Below are positions 8,313-10,100 of a DNA stretch of 10,100 bases, piece by piece. The stretch is from assembly GCA_030592145.1 (NCBI GenBank), contig JAUVKJ010000038.1, positions 1 to 10,100 of the forward strand. The letters run 5' to 3'. The DNA comes from Bacteroides sp. GTDB taxonomy: Bacteria; Bacteroidota; Bacteroidia; Bacteroidales; SM23-62. Position 1 is the stretch's first letter; each line of letters opens with the position of its first letter. The notes beneath the pieces are model-generated. The model saw only the letters and a program-made list of their open reading frames with translations. It was not told the origin of the DNA and searched no databases. The position numbers were made by a program, and so were the translations under genes.

Positions 8313-8345
8313 TTCCAAAATGGAATTACTAATTCCAAATCGGAA
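8313..8345. promoter_or_regulatory. Two tandem palindromes spaced 20 bp, probable operator
   Basis: TTCCAAAATGGAA (8313-8325) and TTCCAAATCGGAA (8333-8345) are both of the form TTCC-N5-GGAA, match at 11 of 13 positions, and have centres exactly 20 bp apart (two helical turns). The half-sites between them also form a perfect seven-base dyad, TGGAATT (8321-8327) and AATTCCA (8331-8337). The full 33 bp is nearly symmetric. It lies upstream of the sigma gene and downstream of the lipoprotein gene. This is the layout of a site bound cooperatively by two dimers. The alternative is a weak terminator for the lipoprotein gene, since on the minus strand the central stem is followed by TTTT. Confidence 0.5.
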
Positions 8346-8368
8346 GCATAAAAGGTATCGTCCCGGGA

Positions 8369-8791
8369 TCAGTCAAATTTCAATTCTGTTTTCAGTGTTC
8401 CCCCGGTTACAATCCAGCATTCGTAACCGCAGGCATCGGAAACGTGTTTGGCTTTCATCCTGTCGCCGTCGATGGCCAGGATGGTTTTTCCATCCACCTT
8501 GTATTCGGCAGAGACAGAGTAATACTGGTCAACCGCCGAGTACAGATTGTACGGGGTTTCCCGGACTGTATCGATCCAGTCCACCTGCCTGTCTTCCACG
8601 TTTCCCCGGTACAGGACGATGGGAACCTCCGGATGCTCATTATTGATGGTCAGCAGGATAATAAGATCCGCACTGTCGGGCTTGTACTCAAAGCATTCGG
8701 AACAGTCCACATCCGAACCCAGATACTCCTCGCAAGCCCCCGCCAGGGCAATCAGGAGTAATACAATCCCAAATTTTATTATCCTTTTCAT
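8369..8791 (-). CDS. Small putative lipoprotein with four conserved-looking cysteines
   Basis: The function is not recognised. The product has 140 residues. A short basic N-terminus (MKRIIKF) and hydrophobic segment (GIVLLLIALAGA) lead to Cys20, followed by EEY. This is an acceptable, though not ideal, lipoprotein signal because Ala rather than Leu is at -3. The mature part has two cysteine pairs, Cys30/Cys33 (CSEC) near the N-terminus and Cys121/Cys125 (CGYEC) near the C-terminus, which could form disulfides or bind a metal. The region between alternates hydrophobic and polar residues (ADLIILLTINN, VPIVLYRGN, YYSVSAEYKVDGKTILAIDGD), suggesting an all-beta domain. ATG 8791, preceded by AGGAAAA, is preferred to GTG 8809. 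It lies between the ankyrin-barrel gene and the sigma gene, all on one strand. It resembles short Bacteroidota lipoproteins of unknown role. Confidence 0.75.
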   Translation of the reverse strand: MKRIIKFGIVLLLIALAGACEEYLGSDVDCSECFEYKPDSADLIILLTINNEHPEVPIVLYRGNVEDRQVDWIDTVRETPYNLYSAVDQYYSVSAEYKVDGKTILAIDGDRMKAKHVSDACGYECWIVTGGTLKTELKFD

Positions 8792-8830
8792 TTTTCCTAT
8801 TATTTTCACACCAGCAGTTTCGCTCCCATC

Positions 8831-8900
8831 CTCTTTTCAGCTTCATCCGATCCGATCCGTCTCCTCTCTCTTCAGCTTCATCTCATCCGATCCGCCTCCA
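8831..8900. repeat. 35-bp tandem repeat, two adjoining copies
   Basis: Copy one (8831-8865) and copy two (8866-8900) abut without a gap and agree at 30 of 35 positions; both contain TTCAGCTTCAT and TCCGATCCG. The strand is strongly polarised, C/T-rich on plus and purine-rich on minus, and the C/T-rich character continues to about 8915. It fills most of the gap between the ankyrin-barrel stop and the lipoprotein start. The unit is not a multiple of three, and I see no coding use for it. It may be a slippage product or an untranslated element of the transcript. Confidence 0.75.
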
Positions 8901-8915
8901 CCCTCTCTTCCCTTC

Positions 8916-10100
8916 TCAGAACCACGAGATATCCTTTCTGGTATACCTCATCCTCGACCTGAAATCATAGAACCCAAGGATGGAAAGCTGGAACCTGTGG
9001 TTTGAAACATCATGAACTCCTAACGGAAAGTATTGATAATCAAATGATATGCCAAAATACTTTTCCTTCCAGAATATGCCTGCTCCGGGTATAAACAAGA
9101 ACCTGGTATCCGGGGTAAGGGCAGATCCACGGTATTTGCCCCAGGTATACGCTCCTGTCAGATGGACACGTAAACCTAATGTTTTACCGTCTTTCCTGTT
9201 AATAGGAAAATTCTTACCCAGACTTAGGGGCCAGAGATACCTTTTCTCCCAGAGCTGAAAAGAGAGTGTATCGTTCTCCGGGCGGAGAACACGGATGGCC
9301 GAAGGCCTCGCCAGGAAACCAGTGGTCAGGTACATATTATACTTGTTTTCCGATACCCCAAGCTCGAATCCCATGATGAAATCATCAGCATTGAAATTAA
9401 GGTTGAGTCCCCCTCTTATCTCCGAAATCTCCGGCCTGCGGTTATACCGGGCCCCGTTCCCGACCAGGAAGGAGACCATCTCTTCATCCCCGGACTCATC
9501 TGCCAGGCTCAGCGAGTTAGTCGAGGCATTTATGTTCTGGTTTATATCGGCCCCGCTTTCGGCAAACAATTCGACAAGATCTTCGTCCCCGTTCATCACC
9601 GCGATCGCTATGGCATGAAGTCCCCCAAGATTCAAAATCTTCGGATCGGCTCCCTTATCGAGCAGCAACCAGGCCATATCGTAATCCCCGTGTTGGGCTG
9701 ATATCATCAGGGCCGTAAAACCGGATTTATCCCGGCCATCCGGATCGGCACCTTTTTTCAGCAGCACACCGGCTGCTTCCATGCAATTATAATACGCGGC
9801 CATCATAAGAGGACGTGTTCCAAACCAGTCCCCCGCCTCCATGTCCGCTCCGTTCTCAATAAGTAACTCCGTGATTTCCGGGTAATTATAGGCAGAAGCA
9901 TGCATAAGTGAGGTAAGGTCCAGTTCATCCTTCGCATCCACCTCCGCGCCGGACTCCAACAGGAGCAGGGCCGCATCATAATGCCCGGTGCGCACAGCCC
10001 CTATCAAAGGGGTAACTGCATTAGCAGGCTTTGCATTCACGTTGGCCCCGTGTCCGATCAGGAACTTCATGATCTCCGTGTCGCCGTTCTGGGAAGCATA
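8916..10100 (-). CDS. Ankyrin-repeat protein with C-terminal beta-barrel-like domain (N-terminus outside the window)
   Basis: The frame is open to the window edge, where YASQNGDTEI precedes MKFLIGHGANVNA. This is the second half of an ankyrin repeat, so the Met at 10070 is internal and the gene starts outside. The visible 394 residues hold one partial and six complete 33-residue ankyrin repeats with TPLxxA...G...LLLxxGAD patterns, such as GFTALMISAQHGDYDMAWLLL. The last repeats diverge. About 170 C-terminal residues follow with no ankyrin character: alternating hydrophobic and polar strands rich in Gly, Tyr and Phe (GLNLNFNADDFIMGFEL, LGLRVHLTGAYTWGKYRG, KEKYFGISFDYQYFPLG, RFQLSILGFYDF), ending in Phe. 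This resembles a Bacteroidota outer-membrane barrel. If so, the ankyrin repeats sit in the periplasm. A signal peptide cannot be checked. A soluble beta domain is the alternative. Confidence 0.8.
   Translation of the reverse strand, partial: YASQNGDTEIMKFLIGHGANVNAKPANAVTPLIGAVRTGHYDAALLLLESGAEVDAKDELDLTSLMHASAYNYPEITELLIENGADMEAGDWFGTRPLMMAAYYNCMEAAGVLLKKGADPDGRDKSGFTALMISAQHGDYDMAWLLLDKGADPKILNLGGLHAIAIAVMNGDEDLVELFAESGADINQNINASTNSLSLADESGDEEMVSFLVGNGARYNRRPEISEIRGGLNLNFNADDFIMGFELGVSENKYNMYLTTGFLARPSAIRVLRPENDTLSFQLWEKRYLWPLSLGKNFPINRKDGKTLGLRVHLTGAYTWGKYRGSALTPDTRFLFIPGAGIFWKEKYFGISFDYQYFPLGVHDVSNHRFQLSILGFYDFRSRMRYTRKDISWF

Noticed and set aside
8369..8791. Small lipoprotein gene considered as the peptide cargo of the C39 exporter
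   Set aside because: It carries a Sec-type lipoprotein signal ending in Cys rather than a double-glycine leader, and its mature part is too large and domain-like for a typical C39 substrate.
8547..9005. Plus-strand open frame of 152 codons spanning the lipoprotein gene and the repeat gap
   Set aside because: It is Ser/Pro-rich because of the C/T-rich repeat and is antisense to two better-supported genes.
10041..10070. ATG at 10070 as the true start of the ankyrin-repeat protein
   Set aside because: The frame stays open to the window edge and the ten upstream codons encode the matching first part of the same ankyrin repeat, so the Met is internal.

Overview
The window looks like a chromosomal segment of a Bacteroidota bacterium, probably a polysaccharide-degrading member of the Bacteroidales or a relative. 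The reasons are a Bacteroidota-type xylose isomerase, a lipoprotein S1 sulfatase of the Cys-X-Pro-Ser-Arg type, an ECF sigma factor paired with a membrane anti-sigma protein carrying TPRs, start codons with weak or no Shine-Dalgarno sequences, and one exact TAnnTTTG (-7) box. The taxonomic call rests on protein style only. I see no rRNA, tRNA, insertion sequence, CRISPR array or phage gene. No gene-free stretch exceeds about 105 bases.

Left end, plus strand (1-1615): the 3' end of a xylulokinase gene (xylB), then a complete xylose isomerase gene (xylA). Together they convert D-xylose to xylulose 5-phosphate. A 28-base gap holding an imperfect hairpin separates xylA from the convergent minus-strand genes.

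The rest (1644-10100) is on the minus strand. In transcription order, right to left, it holds: the 3' part of an ankyrin-repeat protein ending in a beta-barrel-like domain (8916-10100); a 35-bp tandem repeat; a small four-cysteine lipoprotein of unknown function (8369-8791); a 98-base gap with two tandem palindromes 20 bp apart; an ECF sigma factor (7701-8270) overlapping by 8 bases a single-pass anti-sigma-like protein with TPRs (6866-7708); an 89-base gap with a long inverted repeat that runs into the next start codon; a C39-peptidase ABC exporter (4587-6776); its HlyD-type adaptor (3208-4557); and a sulfatase lipoprotein 19 bases further on (1644-3188).

The working picture is partly inference. 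The sigma/anti-sigma pair may sense an envelope state and control the adjacent exporter, which would cleave a double-glycine leader and secrete a peptide. The substrate peptide, the outer-membrane TolC-like channel and any modifying enzymes are not in the window. The most interesting unexplained features are the two dyad-symmetric elements flanking the sigma/anti-sigma genes, the ankyrin-barrel fusion, and the attachment of a sulfatase to an exporter operon.
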